Assembly: GCA_038049695.1 (NCBI GenBank)
Contig: CP142452.1
Span: forward strand, 93,193,501-93,257,500
Length of the DNA: 64,000 nt
Direction of reading: 5' to 3'
DNA from: Cinnamomum chago
Lineage: Eukaryota; Streptophyta; Magnoliopsida; Laurales; Lauraceae
The notes beneath the pieces were generated by a model. That model was given only the letters and a program-made list of their open reading frames with translations, did not search any database and had not been told where the DNA came from. The translations under genes and the position numbers were made by a program. This document shows positions 37,441 to 49,069 of the stretch, one piece after another. The stretch's first letter is position 1; each line of letters starts with the position of its first letter.

Positions 37441-39089
37441 TACAAAATTCAGACTATCATATGGGAATCTACCAATCAGCGGGAATCTTGAGGCAATTGG
37501 AGATTTCGACGAGTCATATAGTAGCGTTTTGAACCAAGATACTCATTTCATCTTCCAATTTCATTGGAGAATAATAGATGATGTCATTGATGATGTAGAT
37601 ATATACATGAGTATAAGATCCAAAAAAAATTTCATCAAAATCTAGGAAGGCCCGTAATTTAGATAATGTCACCCGAGTTGCTTGACTCTGATCAATTTAA
37701 ATTTTTTTTTTTTTCATCTTATTCCTTGATATCATGAGATTTATCAGGTTTTGTATCATACACTCTTTATAACCAGCAAAAGAATTTATTTTTTAATGTG
37801 ATCCAAAAATGACATTTTGTAAAAAATAAATATACATTTCACTACCATTTCTCATGTTCTATTTTCGAAAAAAATCTCCCTCTAAAATATTGGAGAAAAG
37901 TCATGACATCATGAAACAGTCAAGTGATATCATGGATTTATCAGTTTCTATGATATATACCATTTCCATAATATCATGGGATATGGTAAAAAAGTTTTTA
38001 AAAAAAATCGCTGACTAAAGTCAAGTGACTCTAGTGATATTATTTGAATTTTGGGCATAAAATTGAGAAAATCGGTTTTATGAAGGACTAATATGTCAAA
38101 ACCCCATCTAAGAGTAATGTTTAAAAATTATATAGTATTTCCCCTAAAATGTAAACACAGCAACCTTGTATAGTTCGAAATTGTATTGTGGGCAAAGCAT
38201 GACTCCATGGTTCTCAAGTAGGGATGACAATGGTTTGGATTTAAATGGACCCGCCTCGACCTGCTATTATTAGTGGGGCAGGTTTGATAGTGGGTTTTCT
38301 TGGTTTAAGAAGGGGTTTAAATTTTGGGTCTTTTTTTTTTATACCCGGCCCACCCTATATATAAATACATATTTTCTTATCACTAAGATATAAACAAAAC
38401 TCATGCGGTGCATGTGGTGTGGGACATTATTGTAGCTCCCTCAGGAAACAGTAGATTTAAATTCAACCTGATCCCAATCCAAACAGCGCGGGTTTGGTAC
38501 ATCACATCAGAGACATAATATGGGGCGGGTCATATTTGGATGAGATAAATTTGACACTATCAGATTTAGATTCACCCCAACCGTAGCAAACCCGCCCTGT
38601 TGGCCTCCTTATAATACTCGGCCAGAGATGGTAGGCGTTAGTTTAGGATTGGCCAAGTCAGGCCCGGCCCATTCAATTATAGGGCTACTCATTATAAGGA
38701 TGCCAACAGACCTTTAAGTACCTAGTTACTCAAAGGAACCCCGGCACCCAAAACAAAATATATGGAGTCAATTTTGGGACCCAATTAAAGTTTAGATCTG
38801 GTCGGGTCATAACTCATAACCTGAATACTCAATTACCTTAATTTATAATTATTCAATGTATAACAATATAAAATAACATACTGCGGCTCGAGTAGGATAC
38901 ACAAACCAAGTAGGTCCATCAAAGCGAGGTCCGGGTCCCATACACTAGACTACTTTCTCTTGTTCAATTATCCAATCGCATTGGACTAATGATAATCATT
39001 ATCAGTGTGCTAGCCAAAATCTTCTTTTAAGAGAAGATTAAATTAACTCTAAAATTTTAATCAAAATGAACCACTAATTGAACCTAGCT
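37441..39089. other. Repeat-rich spacer, no gene
   Basis: 37450-37630 is homologous to 22445-22640 upstream of TAR copy 2. About 37655-38105 is a degraded relative of the long-TIR MITE at 19768-20264, ending in the same ATATGTCAAAACCCC. At 38223 a hAT-like terminus TAGGGATGACAATGG begins a fragment whose other end I could not find. Confidence 0.45.
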
Positions 39090-39324
39090 TCTTTTTTTTT
39101 TGTCTAACGAAGGATTCTCAATCCTTTGGGTTGGACTAATCCCTCCGGGCTCAGAGAGAAACTGGGTAAAACCCCTTGGCCTCCAGATGGTAGCACAAGT
39201 GGACTCAACCTTCGGTTCGTGAAGAGAGAGAGAGGGGGGAACCCGGGGTCGATACCAAGACCTCTAACTCCGGAAGAGGAAGGAACTGTGGTCTTGACCA
39301 CTCTGCCAACCGCTTAGGGCTGTT
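39090..39324 (-). mobile_element. tRNA-derived SINE with poly-A tail
   Basis: The minus-strand head has an A box TGGCAGAGTGG (39308-39298) and a B box-like GGTATCGACCCC (39256-39245). The element ends in a run of A (T on the plus strand, 39092-39101). An 11-bp direct repeat with one mismatch flanks it (TGAACCTAGCT 39079-39089, TGACCCTAGCT 39325-39335). The body (CCCGGAGGGATTAGTCC) matches the SINE in TAR copy 1 intron 1. Confidence 0.85.
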
Positions 39325-41050
39325 TGACCCTAGCTCAACCTTTAGCTTTCCGACTTGCTAGCTAGTCCGATTTTTGAACATTGGTCAGTTCAATTCAAAT
39401 TTGGGCAAATTGGGCAGTCCAATCCAGTTTTTAGATATTGATTATCCAAACTGCACCAAATTTTTAGCCACCAAACAATGTCACAGTAGGGTCCTTCGAA
39501 GGGCTATCCAGGCGGTGCACAGAATAAAGAATAGGGTGCTCGTGGGTAGGGTCAGCATAGGCCCTAACAAAGCCCATTCTAAATTGGTTCGGATTTGAGC
39601 TAGGCCTATATATCTTAAAGGCCCATCTTGGCCCAACATATAAAGGCACAAGGAGCTGTACACATATTGTATATGGTCTGGGCTTGGGCCTTAACTTGAG
39701 GGTATGCTGGGTTTCTGCTTAAATAGTAGGCCCATTAACTAAACAGGCTGGGCCTTTGCAGGCATCAGCCTGGCTAGCCCTGCCCATGAACACTCCCAAC
39801 CACTAAACAGCCTGGGCTTTGGGATCTTTGCATCTTTTTAAGCAATGAGTCTTAACCTTTTAATTGTTCTTTAGCCTGATATAAAAATCACTTGTCAATT
39901 TTTTACCTTTTCTTTTTTATTGGTAAAATCAATTGTCATTTGCCACAATCCTTACATACCTGTAAGTGCCTAAAATAATATAAATAATATGGACTTGATT
40001 AAGAGATAAATATACTAATTCGCTGTTAAGCTTTCTGGAGAGATTGATTGCCTCAGCCTGAAAGGGAAGAAAATGCAAAGGTTAGAGACCCCTGACTGTT
40101 GTCAGCCGAAGGCCCTCCGATGCCTGAGTTAGTGCAATCACTAAGCAAATGATGAGTAGAGGAGAAAGTGAATGAAAACGTTTGTGCTTGTTAGCCTTAC
40201 CCTTTTGGATTTACCTCATGTATGTATATATAGGTGCAGAGGTCCCATCGGAAGCTTCCTTAGTGGAGATAGATAAAAAGGGAACGTCCCATCAGGTCAT
40301 ACATTGTACCCTTAGTGGGGGTAGGTGTAAGCTATGTCCCATCAGTCCATACCTTGTATGGCTGCGGATGTGACCATCTTATAAAGTCAACTCCTTATCA
40401 GACACATGCCCTATCTGACAGCTCGTTCTGTAACGCCACCGCACCCTAATAGGACATTAATTATGATTGACGCTTGGTGCTTATCTCGGTCGACTGAAGA
40501 CACCGAGACCGAGATGGACATGCCAATATTGAAGCCGAGACAAGGCTAGCTGGTACTCTTACCGAGACTAGCCAGAGCCGGATGCCGAACCCGAGGTGGT
40601 GCCGAGACAGGCCTAGCAGTTTACTTCGGAATTATGAGACCGAAATCAGGACGAACCCAATTGGTATTTTTACCGAAATCAGACTTATCTTTGGTATTAC
40701 GAAAATGGGTAATGAAAATGCCCCCACACAATACCCATTTTCACTTTAAAGCCTCAAAGTTTATTTCTTCAGTCTTTGTTAAGATCCATTATTTTGGTGA
40801 GCCCACTTATTGTATATACAAATCAGAACCATTGATCAAGTTGCCATAAAATGAAACCATACTAGTGTGAACAATTAGAAGAAAAGACAATAATAAAACA
40901 AAATGGAGCTTTTGAGTAGGACATCACCCATTAAGATCATGCAAGGTAAGTAATTTGGACTAGCCAGTGCAAGTTTGTGTGATCATGGGCGCCAATTTGA
41001 TAGAAGGAGCATGTTTATTTGATCGCAAAAAACTTGTCTGCTGTTTTCAT
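39325..41050. other. Repeat fragments, no gene
   Basis: About 40020-40700 looks like part of an LTR (CCGAGAC motif repeated, GTCGAC sites, few open frames) but I could not find its ends. The remainder is AT-rich with nothing recognisable. Confidence 0.35.
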
Positions 41051-41059
41051 TGGATTTAA

Positions 41060-41620
41060 GCAGAGGAGTTTAGTGGAATATCTCTTATGGATTGCAATGG
41101 AATTCAGATTAATGTTGTGATTAAAGCCTCTCCTCCAACAGAGATGATGACTTTCAGATGGATCTTCCTCAGGCTAATGGAAGCCCAATACTGAAGGTAG
41201 CTCTCTGGGTAGGCCCAGCCCATCTGGACTTGGAAGCAACATGAAAAATGATAAATGAAATCTATTTTTGGCTCTTTCAAGACCAAGTGGTCCAGGGCAT
41301 TCAAACAAAGCTGAGAGTTTAGCCCTTTTAAAAGCTAAAGAAGATATTTGTTGGTGCCTATTTGGGCCCCTTGATGCTGAAACCAATTCACCTAATGCCA
41401 TGAGATGGGTACAAGAAAATGTCCACTCCCATTGGACATAGCTTCAATGACAAATTAAGTTGACAGAAGATGTGTGTTTTGATGAATGTGTCAATTGCAT
41501 ATAATTCCAAAAAAAAGTGGAAATGATGAAGTGGGTGCTTTGGCAAAGGAAGGATTAACTAATTAAACTTCAGTTGAAAACTGGAAGAGCTCAATTCTAA
41601 GGTTGTGATTGGACTTGATA
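41060..41620 (+). pseudogene. Degenerate LINE RNase H-like remnant
   Basis: Near 41519-41551 a plus-strand frame reads NDEVGALAKEG, the RNase H C-terminal signature seen at the end of plant LINE polyproteins. The sequence upstream is broken by stops and frameshifts. The call depends on one short motif. Confidence 0.35.
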
Positions 41621-41975
41621 TTCAATAAAGCCAACTGGACAGCCTTCACTGGAGTTGAAGAGATCTAGAACTACACGCCCACTACTAATGCTGCTAGACA
41701 TTTTGGGTTCATTGCTTAATTGTTATTGAATTCCTAAGAATTCATGGTAAAATGGGTTCTAAACAAAGGCCAAAGAGGTGAAGATGGAAGGATATAACTT
41801 GGAGATGTGGATGGGGCTCTTTAGTTTCCTGGGATTTGATTTAGGGTGCTTCTTGGGTTAGTCATTTCCTAACAAATGGGAGACTGCTTGATATCGATGT
41901 TGATGGCCTTCCCCAATTTTAAGGCATTCCCTAGAACTCCTAAGATCCCAATATCCACCATATCTAAATGACAGA

Positions 41976-42976
41976 TGTCACATTCCGATTCCGAATCACC
42001 CTGACTTAGGATAATTTCTGAGGCGGGACATGCGTACTCCCGTAATATTGTACTTGTCTCGAGTCAATTACAACACACGAAGGAGAAAACTAATAATTTT
42101 CCACTTGTGAGTCTAGCTCACTAAAGCTTGTCAATAACATTTATATCAGAGTAAATTACAAAACCTCCAGTACCCTCAGATAAATATAAGATTGGAGCGG
42201 TTGTCAATTTCTCCTTTAAAGTTTGAAAACTGGCTTCACATTCCTTAATCCATATGAATGGTATATCTTTCCGAGTCAACTTTGTTAATGAAGCTGAGAT
42301 TTTTTAAAAATCTTTTACAAACCTGCAGTAGTATCCTGCAAGACTTAGGAAATTCCGAATCTCTGCAACTACGGACTATGCCAATTTATCACTACTTCTA
42401 TCTTAGATGGATCCACCCTTAGGCCATCTTGAGTGATAATCTGCTACAAAAACGCTACTTGCTCAAGCCAAAAATCACACTTCTCAAGTTTAGCATACAA
42501 CTGATGGATTCTCAATAGCTGAAGTGATGATATGAGATAATCTATATGTTCTTCCATTGACTATGAATATACCAAAATATCATTAATAAAAATCACAATG
42601 AACTGATCTAGATAAGGAGCAAAAATTCTATTCATCAAAGTTATAAACACAGTTGGGGCATTGGTTAGACCAAATGGCATCAAAAGAAATTCATAGTGGC
42701 CATACCTTTTCTAAAAGTTGTTTTCTGAATATCCGACTCACGGACTCTCAACTGGTGATATCCGGATTTGAGATCAATCTTTGAAAAGTCATTAACTCAA
42801 CTAAACCGAGTAAAATTGGTTACAACCTACCTTCCTATGACTCATGATCTAACCCAAAGGCTGCTATAAGGCTAAATTACCTTTTAAAAAAATTAATTAG
42901 CACCTAAACATAATTAAGTTGAATAAAACATAATTCATTAACAATAAGCATCATTAATTTGGGTCGGGGTGTTACA
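41976..42976 (-). mobile_element. Internally deleted Ty3/gypsy retrotransposon
   Basis: The 1,001-bp segment starts TGTCACATTCCG and ends GGGGTGTTACA, with TG...CA termini. It is flanked by a perfect 5-bp duplication ACAGA (41971-41975 and 42977-42981). On the minus strand, about 42790-42170 is a broken reverse transcriptase of gypsy type. The catalytic box reads FINDILVYS, with the first Asp of the usual DD pair changed, and stops and frameshifts follow. Both LTRs are only partly present, so the element is dead and heavily deleted. Confidence 0.8.
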
Positions 42977-43136
42977 ACAGATGTAAGTTTCCAAATTTTT
43001 TTGGATTTGGTTAGGTTAGTCAAGGATGGTTTTGCACAAAAAGTCTCTAATACCATCTATACTTGATCCGTGATTAATTAAACGACCTTTATATTTCCAT
43101 AGCGTAATTTCCTATTTTGAAGTTCGATTAACCGGA

Positions 43137-43490
43137 ATTAAAGTCACAATGCGAGATTTAGCTTGATCATAAAACTCAATGGAGTGGGTTCATTTGATTT
43201 GCTTCTCAATTTGTTTGTGCAGGAGCTTAAGTTGGACAAGTTCGATGAACTAATTAATTACCTATGCCCATGATATAAGTCCATCTCTAGGGTCTACATC
43301 ATCATCAGCAGGTATTAAAGTCACAATTCGAGATTTAGCTTGATCATAAAACTCGTTGGATTAGGTTCATTTGATTTGCTTGTCAATTCGTCTGAGCAAG
43401 AGTTTGAACTGGACTAGTTCGATGAACTAATTAACATATGCCCATGATATTCTAAGTCCATCTCTACGGCCTACATCATCATTATCGCTA
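43137..43490. repeat. 177-bp tandem duplication
   Basis: Two diverged copies, the first starting ATTAAAGTCACAATGCGAG at 43137 and the second at 43314. Both carry TTCGATGAACTAATTAA and the ATGCCCATGATAT block. Confidence 0.8.
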
Positions 43491-43499
43491 TCATCATCA

Positions 43500-43800
43500 T
43501 CAAAGCATTGCCTCAATTATGTTGGAGTTAGCGATATGAATTATATTTCTTCGTTTTGGTCTATTCTAAGCTAAATCCTCAAAAAGGTTGCACTTTCATC
43601 AAATCTATCCTTACTACGTCTATCCATGTCCTCTTCCACCTACCCATTTTTCTTGGTCGGCCATTAACCTGTATAAAGAAAAATCTAAGCAACATCATTG
43701 CGAATATGCATTAGACATATCTAAATCATCTCAAACTAGGCTATCTTAATTTACCAACTATTGATGTTAACTCAGAATAATTGTCCTTTACATTTACTCT
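43500..43800 (-). pseudogene. LINE (RTE-like) 3' remnant
   Basis: On the minus strand near 43650-43585 a frame reads MGRWKRTWIDVVRIDLMK, resembling the short conserved tail after the reverse transcriptase in RTE-type LINEs (G-R-x-K-x-T-W-x-x-V-V-R-x-D-L). Stops follow directly. Only this tail is recognisable. Confidence 0.45.
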
Positions 43801-43941
43801 AGGCAGATTCTTAGTTCATTTAGAGTTGGGCCGACAAACAGGATTCAATGTAAAACACGTATTTAAAATAAAAACAAAGTGAAATCCCATGTTTTATTGG
43901 TAATCAGTATCTAGGTGGAGCCGACTCTTATTGGAGTTAAA

Positions 43942-44157
43942 TATGGAGTAGTGCTAATGCATAAGTGTATTGCTCTCGAGTGGCTGGGATTTTTAAGTAG
44001 GCACTGCTAATGAATCTATGGACTCAATTTACAGAACTACTTGAGACTCGCTAGATATGGATTAGTGCTAATGCATAGGTGTAATGCTCTTGAGTGGCTT
44101 AGATCTTTAAGTAGGCACCACTAATGAAACTATGGACTCAATTTACAGAACTACATG
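43942..44157. repeat. 114-bp tandem duplication
   Basis: Copies start at 43942 and 44056 (TATGGAGTAGTGCTAATGC and TATGGATTAGTGCTAATGC). They share ATGGACTCAATTTACAGAAC near their ends. Older than the 50-bp duplication at 32568, judging by mismatches. Confidence 0.8.
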
Positions 44158-45402
44158 AGCCTAATTCACAAATAGTTCATGAATCGAACTATGAATTGTT
44201 CAAAATAAACTATTTCTAGTTCAAAGGCCTTCCAAGAGAACAAGGTGACTATGACTCATCAGATAAGATAGCCATTGCGTAATTGATGCAATAGATGATC
44301 GAGACTCCTTATCGTTCAAAGGAAAATATGAAGTGCAATTTCCACAAACTTCTAATGAATTTCTAGACCTAGGCACTTATCATTTACTAATGGTAATCAA
44401 GACATAAGTGAATTGATCATTTGCAGCAATATACAGCTGCATTACAAGAACACAGATCTTGTTAAATATCTTGATTAGGCCCTTATTAGAAGCGGAATTG
44501 TGTTAAGGATATATTTTTTTTTTTGGGTTATATTATAGAATATGGTTGGAAATTCTATCTCCTTAATCTTAATCAATGTTGTTAAACTCTATAAATATGG
44601 TGCTTGTATAATAATCAAGATGCACAAGAATTCGAGAGACGATTATGAAATCAGAGCTGATCGATTGAATTATCTCCTAACCATCAAGCACCAGCTACAC
44701 CTATCACTAATTACCCCTTTCATTCCTATTAAATATTCATTTTCCAACAAAATTCAGTCTACAGAACTACAAGAATCTCCTAACCACCCTATTCAAGATC
44801 TAATCAAGATGTTTAACAAGATTTGTGTACTATTATGTCAAAGTTGAGAAAGTTTTAGACGATAGTATATATGAAGATTAATTATACAAGATGGCCAGAG
44901 TTTAGTTCTCTGAATAGAAGATCAATTCAAAGATGCAATCACAATCTTTGTAGGTTTTGTTATTGTTGCCACTGATCTGTATAGAATAGATGCACATTTG
45001 TGAAAAACAAGGTTCAAACTGAAAAGAAAGAAAGAAAGAAAGAAAGAAAGTACCCCAAGAAGGCATTATTCAAACCATATTTCAATAAATGAAAACTAAC
45101 CAATGACCAAACTTCAATGCACTTCATTTCACAAATGTGAAACAACAGCTTGAACTTTTAACTACAGAATGTCAAAGTGAAGCCTAATGAGAGGATGGTT
45201 GTCTCCCTATCTCATACTACTGTTAAGCGAGCATTACTGATAAAGCATTCTCATGATTTCCAGCAGGCCTTTGTATAACTCTCAGGTTCAGTCATGACAA
45301 GTGAACATTAAGATTGATCTAAGGTAGATTTATGTAAGTCATCGAACTCAACATCAGTTAAACAACATAAAAGAGGAGCTGATCATGGATTGCCTGAAGA
45401 AG
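44158..45402. other. Downstream flank of the ERF gene
   Basis: AT-rich, with a (GAAA)n tract at about 45024-45051. The part next to 45402 will hold the ERF 3' UTR. No gene recognised. Confidence 0.45.
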
Positions 45403-46674
45403 TTAAATGACAAGGCAGATCGGAGGGAGATCAAGAGAGCCCCAAAGAGACAATTCACCCTCATTGCTTGAAGTAGTAGTAGTAGTAGTAGTTGAATCGG
45501 CAGGATCAGCAGTAGTCTTGGTGGGAGCAGTGACAGTATCATCAGTAGTAGCAGTAGTGCCAGCAGTAACAGTACTAACAGAAGAAGATGATGGAGTTTC
45601 CTTCTGTGTCCATGCCTGTGAATTCTCCATGGTTACATGAACATCTTTCTCTTGCTCTTTCTTCTCCTCCTCCTGTTTCTTAGACCCTCTTGCATTCCAT
45701 CCACTGGAACCAAGCCTCAACTTCAAGTACTCAGAGATCCCATTGATAGCATAAAGAGATGCAGATATCTTCCTCTCATATTTCATCCTCTTCATGGCTT
45801 CTCTAAGCATCGATGGCTCGTCGCCAATGTTCTCCTCCTCCATTGGCTCGACAATCTCCTCCGCGATCTCAAATGGGGAGTAGAAACAAGAGGACCCAAC
45901 ATCTCCCAATTGGAAATCCATAGCACCAAGATCGATACCCGCGTCTTCATCTTCTTCCTCTTCTCCATATTCTCCACTGATGGGACCGCCACTTGAGATC
46001 TGTTCTACATCACCCCAATCATATTTCAAATCCAAATCTTTCACACTACTCTCTTCTTGCTCAATAAAACCAGGATCGATGCTCGCACTCAAATACTCGT
46101 TATTGCTATAAGTACCATTGGAAATAGTACTAATAGCAGAGAAATTGTTGGTGTAATTCAGGAATTCATGAAATTGGCTATCTTGCTCTTCCATCACTTC
46201 ATCTTTATATGCTTTCTGGTGTTGTGTTTGTGGCTGTTGCTGATGGTTTATGGGCAAAGTAGTACTAGAAGAAGAAGAAGAAGCAGCAGTAGAAGCATTA
46301 TTCCTGGCTTTGAGCCTGTGGAGCAAGAGGTTGGTGATTTTTGAGGGAAGGGCCGGCGAAGAGGATGAGGATTGCGAGCATGGCCAGAAGTTGGTGCGGG
46401 TGTTGGCTCCACGAAGAAGGCAGGCGGCCTCATCGTAGGCTCTCGCAGCGTCCTCAGCTGTGTCAAAGGTGCCCAGCCACACCCTGATCTTCTGTATGGT
46501 GTCCTTGATCTCTGCCACCCATCGCCCCGATGGCCTCTGCCGCACACCCACAAAGCGCTTCCGGGCACGCTGCACCCCACCAAATGTTGCCGCAGCCTCC
46601 TTCACCACCTCGGTCCACCCGGCATCGCCGCTGTCGGATGAATCCTTCTCATCTCCCTTTCTCTTCCTCCCCAT
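45403..46674 (-). CDS. AP2/ERF transcription factor, RAP2-11/ERN-like
   Basis: Single-exon minus-strand gene of 423 aa. I chose the ATG at 46674 because the frame upstream has only a TTG. One AP2/ERF DNA-binding domain spans about residues 41-97, with [13 protein letters not shown] and AARAYDEAA all intact. The preceding basic KRK/RARKR stretches could act as nuclear localisation signals. After the domain come Ser-rich (102-137), Gln/His-rich (145-153) and acidic (234-283) segments typical of activation regions. A conserved-looking block [15 protein letters not shown] (294-308) and a Thr/Ser-rich run (358-403) follow, then the tail [11 protein letters not shown]. The AP2 sequence is of the type found in RAP2-11 and the legume ERN factors. 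The direct targets are unknown. ERFs bind GCC/related boxes as monomers in the nucleus. Confidence 0.92.
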   Translation of the reverse strand: MGRKRKGDEKDSSDSGDAGWTEVVKEAAATFGGVQRARKRFVGVRQRPSGRWVAEIKDTIQKIRVWLGTFDTAEDAARAYDEAACLLRGANTRTNFWPCSQSSSSSPALPSKITNLLLHRLKARNNASTAASSSSSSTTLPINHQQQPQTQHQKAYKDEVMEEQDSQFHEFLNYTNNFSAISTISNGTYSNNEYLSASIDPGFIEQEESSVKDLDLKYDWGDVEQISSGGPISGEYGEEEEDEDAGIDLGAMDFQLGDVGSSCFYSPFEIAEEIVEPMEEENIGDEPSMLREAMKRMKYERKISASLYAINGISEYLKLRLGSSGWNARGSKKQEEEKKEQEKDVHVTMENSQAWTQKETPSSSSVSTVTAGTTATTDDTVTAPTKTTADPADSTTTTTTTSSNEGELSLWGSLDLPPICLVI

Positions 46675-46770
46675 GTGTTCCAACTTACTCTTCTTTCCTT
46701 ATCTTTCTTGTATGTCTATGGATGAACCATATATGGACTAATAACTGGTTTTGTTATTGCACTTAGTAGA

Positions 46771-46781
46771 TGCATATATAG
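46771..46781 (-). promoter_or_regulatory. Candidate TATA box of the ERF gene
   Basis: The minus strand reads CCTATATATGCA about 100 bp upstream of the ATG, which leaves a 5' leader of about 65-75 nt. It is the best TATA-like match in the proximal promoter; not otherwise confirmed. Confidence 0.45.
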
Positions 46782-48865
46782 GAAGGCAAGAGATGTCACG
46801 ACAAATGAAATTGGAGGGTTGAAGGGGTCCTTACTCTTTGTTGCTGCCTCCTTGTCTGTTCTACTTTTCGGCTTCTGATCTGACCATCTGGAGGCTTCTC
46901 TACGATTGTGTGAGAGATATAAATATATGCTATGTGTACACCCGATCTCTCTATAGATATAAGAAAATCTAATCTACTTAGAGAGAATTTACACTTTTTT
47001 GTTGACCACTTCTTTTCAAATATGTGAATGTAGTAGCCGTGAGTCATTCATTCATATAGGAAATATGAACCAAAAATTAAATACAAAGCTAGCTTGTGAA
47101 TGACACATGAATGGATCAACCAGCTACCACATTAGATGATCCTGTCCATTAGATTTCTTTGTTCATAGATTTATATCATTGTGGGGACATGGGTCCCATA
47201 TGCATCTTGGGTTTTGTTAGATTGAGGAAGTCTTGTGAGTCTTAATTTTGTATGATATATCCATAAACTTAAATAGAGATTTAAAGCAACTAATCACTGT
47301 AAAGCCTTTGTCTTTAGAGATGGATGAAATCTACGATTTCCCCAAAGCCTCACAATCCACTGAAGCTGATGTCAATTGGTATCTATATTTTTATTTTTTT
47401 AATTTTGTCTATGTTCTATTTGAATCCCGTACTTTACTCTAGTTTTGCATAAACTTTATCCCCAAAATAGTATAGTCAGTGGACCCAAAAAATTGTGCGT
47501 GTGCATGCGTGTGGGGGTAAATTTAATAATCACATCTTAACCGAATCACATAAGCTAAATTTAGTCAAATACAGTCGAAATTGAACACAAACTCATCCTC
47601 ATCACAAGATATCCAACCCTCTTTAAAATGTTTTCTATTAACCTTGGGATGATAATTAGTAGTAGAAACTAGGGACACATATGCCATGCTCTTATTGTTT
47701 GCTATATATAGTTCATGATGTAAGTTGTTCAACATCATCATTAAAAGTCGGGAGTATGAAGAGTTCTACTAATTTAGTTTGAAAATGATGTATATTATTT
47801 TTGGAACAATATTCCCTCTCTATCTTCGTGTGCTAAAAGTGAGCAAGTTGTGTATATTTCCTTATTTTTATTAGTATCATCTGCTTAAAAGAATGCAACA
47901 TATATATTGTTCATGGAACAGGAGTACTCGCTCGTTCTTTCTCTCTCACACACACACTCTGCGACCAATTTTTGTATTAAATGCAAAGCTGTTTTACTAC
48001 CTTATACTCTTGAGCAAAAAAACTCTTGTACTATTTTAGTAATTCTAGTGTGTAAGATGGGATGAAGCATGAAAAATGGGCTTTGTGGCATAATTGAGGT
48101 AGAGACTTGAGCCTATTTTATACAGAAAGGGTTGTTGCTATAGTATGCTCTTGTTTTTTTTTTTTTCTTTGCTTTGTTACTTTTTTGTTATAGACTATAG
48201 GATAGATACCATAGAGTTTCAATGAATCCTGTACATCATATGCCATAGCCCACTATATAGTATAATATAGAAAAAAAAATTGTTATGCACCATGCACCAT
48301 GTAGTGGCATGCCCAATAAATTATATATCTTCTTGTGCATCCGCTGTGTATCATGCATCATCTAATGTATGAAATAGTATGCTCAACTATTTTGAACATT
48401 AAATACGGCTCACAACAACTATAGCATATTTATTTGTTTGTTTGAGTTTATATTACTATAAAAACAGATTGACAATAAAATATATATATATATATTTAAT
48501 ACCTACCTAAACTACACCTTATTTGTTCCTTTTTATAATTTTGACTTGATACTCACAGTGACTTTCAAAATTACCCATTACCAACAAAGGTAGGAGGTTA
48601 TGATCTAACCATTTGCTATCATGAAAGGTGGGCCTCACTGAGCATCTCAAACCGGCTGCTTGGTGTATCCTTTTCCTTCCTTGTTTTTACAATGTTATAT
48701 CTGTAGAGACCACAGTCCAAATACACATGCACCAAGTAATTAGATTCGGGGAGTTGTTAAACAATATACGATGTGGAGAGCAAATACATGCCTCATGCTA
48801 GCAAACCAATGCCACATAATGTATCAAGAATTGAAAGTTATTATAAGTTGCAACCTTCAAGCATT
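46782..48865. other. Upstream of ERF, no gene
   Basis: AT-rich intergenic DNA, with a (CA)n run near 47948-47956 and TA-rich runs (48481-48495). No family recognised in either strand. Confidence 0.45.
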
Positions 48866-49058
48866 TGTTTTTTTTTTATTTTTATCCCAGTAAAGGGAGA
48901 GTCTGCATACACATGAGAAAGCAGCACACACTCAAGTGGGAAGGAAGCACGTGCACGTAGGAAGAAAGCACACACAAGTGGGAAGGAGCCCGCACAAGCG
49001 GAAAGAGGTGATGTACCCGGTTTCGACTCCGGGAAGCCAGGTAAGGAGCCGTTCTTAT
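48866..49058 (-). mobile_element. SINE, second family, with 11-bp TSD
   Basis: Flanked by a perfect CTTCAAGCATT duplication (48855-48865 and 49059-49069). On the minus strand it starts AACGGCTCCTTAC, has a B box-like GGAGTCGAAACC and ends in an A-rich tail. The body contains three to four degenerate copies of a CTTCCnACTTGnGTGTG-like motif. The start is shared with the insertion at 52940-53109. Confidence 0.8.
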
Positions 49059-49069
49059 CTTCAAGCATT

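Noticed and set aside
45407-46766. Several plus-strand open frames opposite the ERF gene
   Set aside because: Antisense shadows of the GC-richer ERF coding sequence.
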